Shown here one piece after another: positions 5,468 to 5,666 of a stretch of 5,666 nucleotides of DNA. The first letter of the stretch is position 1; each line of letters opens with the position of its first letter. This DNA comes from Bradyrhizobium sp. Lineage in GTDB: Bacteria; Pseudomonadota; Alphaproteobacteria; Rhizobiales; Xanthobacteraceae. The notes beneath the pieces were generated by a model. The model worked only from the letters and a program-made list of their open reading frames with translations, searched no databases and was not told the DNA's origin. Both the position numbers and the translations under genes were made by a program. Where the stretch lies: positions 1 through 5,666 of the forward strand of contig JACDAG010000893.1 in the NCBI GenBank assembly GCA_013695565.1. Direction: 5' to 3'.

Positions 5468-5666
5468 TCAGGAGCACTCGCCCGGTGCACCGTCGAAGAA
5501 CGCGCGCACTTCGCAGGTTCCTTCCCAGCCCGGCATGTGATCGAGGTGGAGCTGCATGAATTCCCTGGCCAGCGCCACCGCCTCTTCCTTGCTGCGCAGT
5601 TCGGAGATGGCGTAACCGCCGATCACCTCCTTGGCCTCCACGAACGGACCATCGACGACGCTGAGC
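5468..5666 (-). CDS. DGPF-domain (YCII-related) protein, C-terminal part (partial)
   Basis: On the - strand the frame is open from the right edge (first full codon ends at 5665) to TGA 5470-5468, giving 65 residues. They begin LSVVDGPFVEAKEVIGGYAI and continue through EFMQLHLDHMPGWEGTCEV and RAFFDGAPGECS. The DGPF motif and the MPGWEGTCEVRAF block are the same as in the complete neighbour at 5002-5394, so this is a tandem paralogue. The N-terminal half is outside the window. It is first in the visible part of the - strand cluster; the cluster's main promoter is therefore probably to the right of the window. The short tail differs from the neighbour's, as expected for copies that have diverged. 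This frame is easily overlooked because its start codon is not in the window. Confidence 0.9.
   Translation of the reverse strand, partial: LSVVDGPFVEAKEVIGGYAISELRSKEEAVALAREFMQLHLDHMPGWEGTCEVRAFFDGAPGECS

Overview
The window reads as chromosomal DNA of an alphaproteobacterium, most likely Bradyrhizobium or a close relative in the Nitrobacteraceae. The grounds are the high GC content, GC-rich third codon positions, the map / HAD hydrolase / radC gene order, and an intergenic palindromic repeat after radC of a kind I associate with Bradyrhizobium genomes. The genus is an inference; no rRNA or other marker gene is present.

Left part, + strand (1-2664): the C-terminal 81 residues of an MscS-type mechanosensitive channel are followed by a 113-base gap with a plausible promoter. 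Then come type I methionine aminopeptidase (map), a HAD-superfamily hydrolase that begins at a TTG directly after the map stop codon and in the same frame, and radC (UPF0758/JAMM). These last three probably form a housekeeping operon.

Middle (2661-3386): a compound palindromic repeat of about 105 bases starts on the radC stop codon, followed by a further small hairpin. A small uncharacterised alpha/beta protein is encoded on the - strand. A 176-base divergent intergenic region holds two dyads and a possible ECF-type promoter.

Right part (3387-5666): an antibiotic biosynthesis monooxygenase (ABM) domain protein on + runs tail-to-tail, two bases apart, into a - strand cluster. In its own transcription order the cluster is a partial DGPF/YCII protein, a second DGPF/YCII protein, and an ECF sigma factor with a long C-terminal extension. 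This is the layout of the ECF42-type sigma/DGPF module. As written the sigma gene is broken by a one-base frameshift near 4651, between sigma region 2 and sigma region 4, so it is either a fresh pseudogene or a sequencing error. YCII and ABM proteins both have the dimeric alpha/beta-barrel fold, so three small proteins of one fold surround the sigma gene.

I found no tRNA, rRNA, CRISPR array, transposase or phage gene. The most notable points are the frameshifted sigma factor, the DGPF pair, the hairpin directly before the ABM ribosome-binding site, and the repeat overlapping the radC stop.
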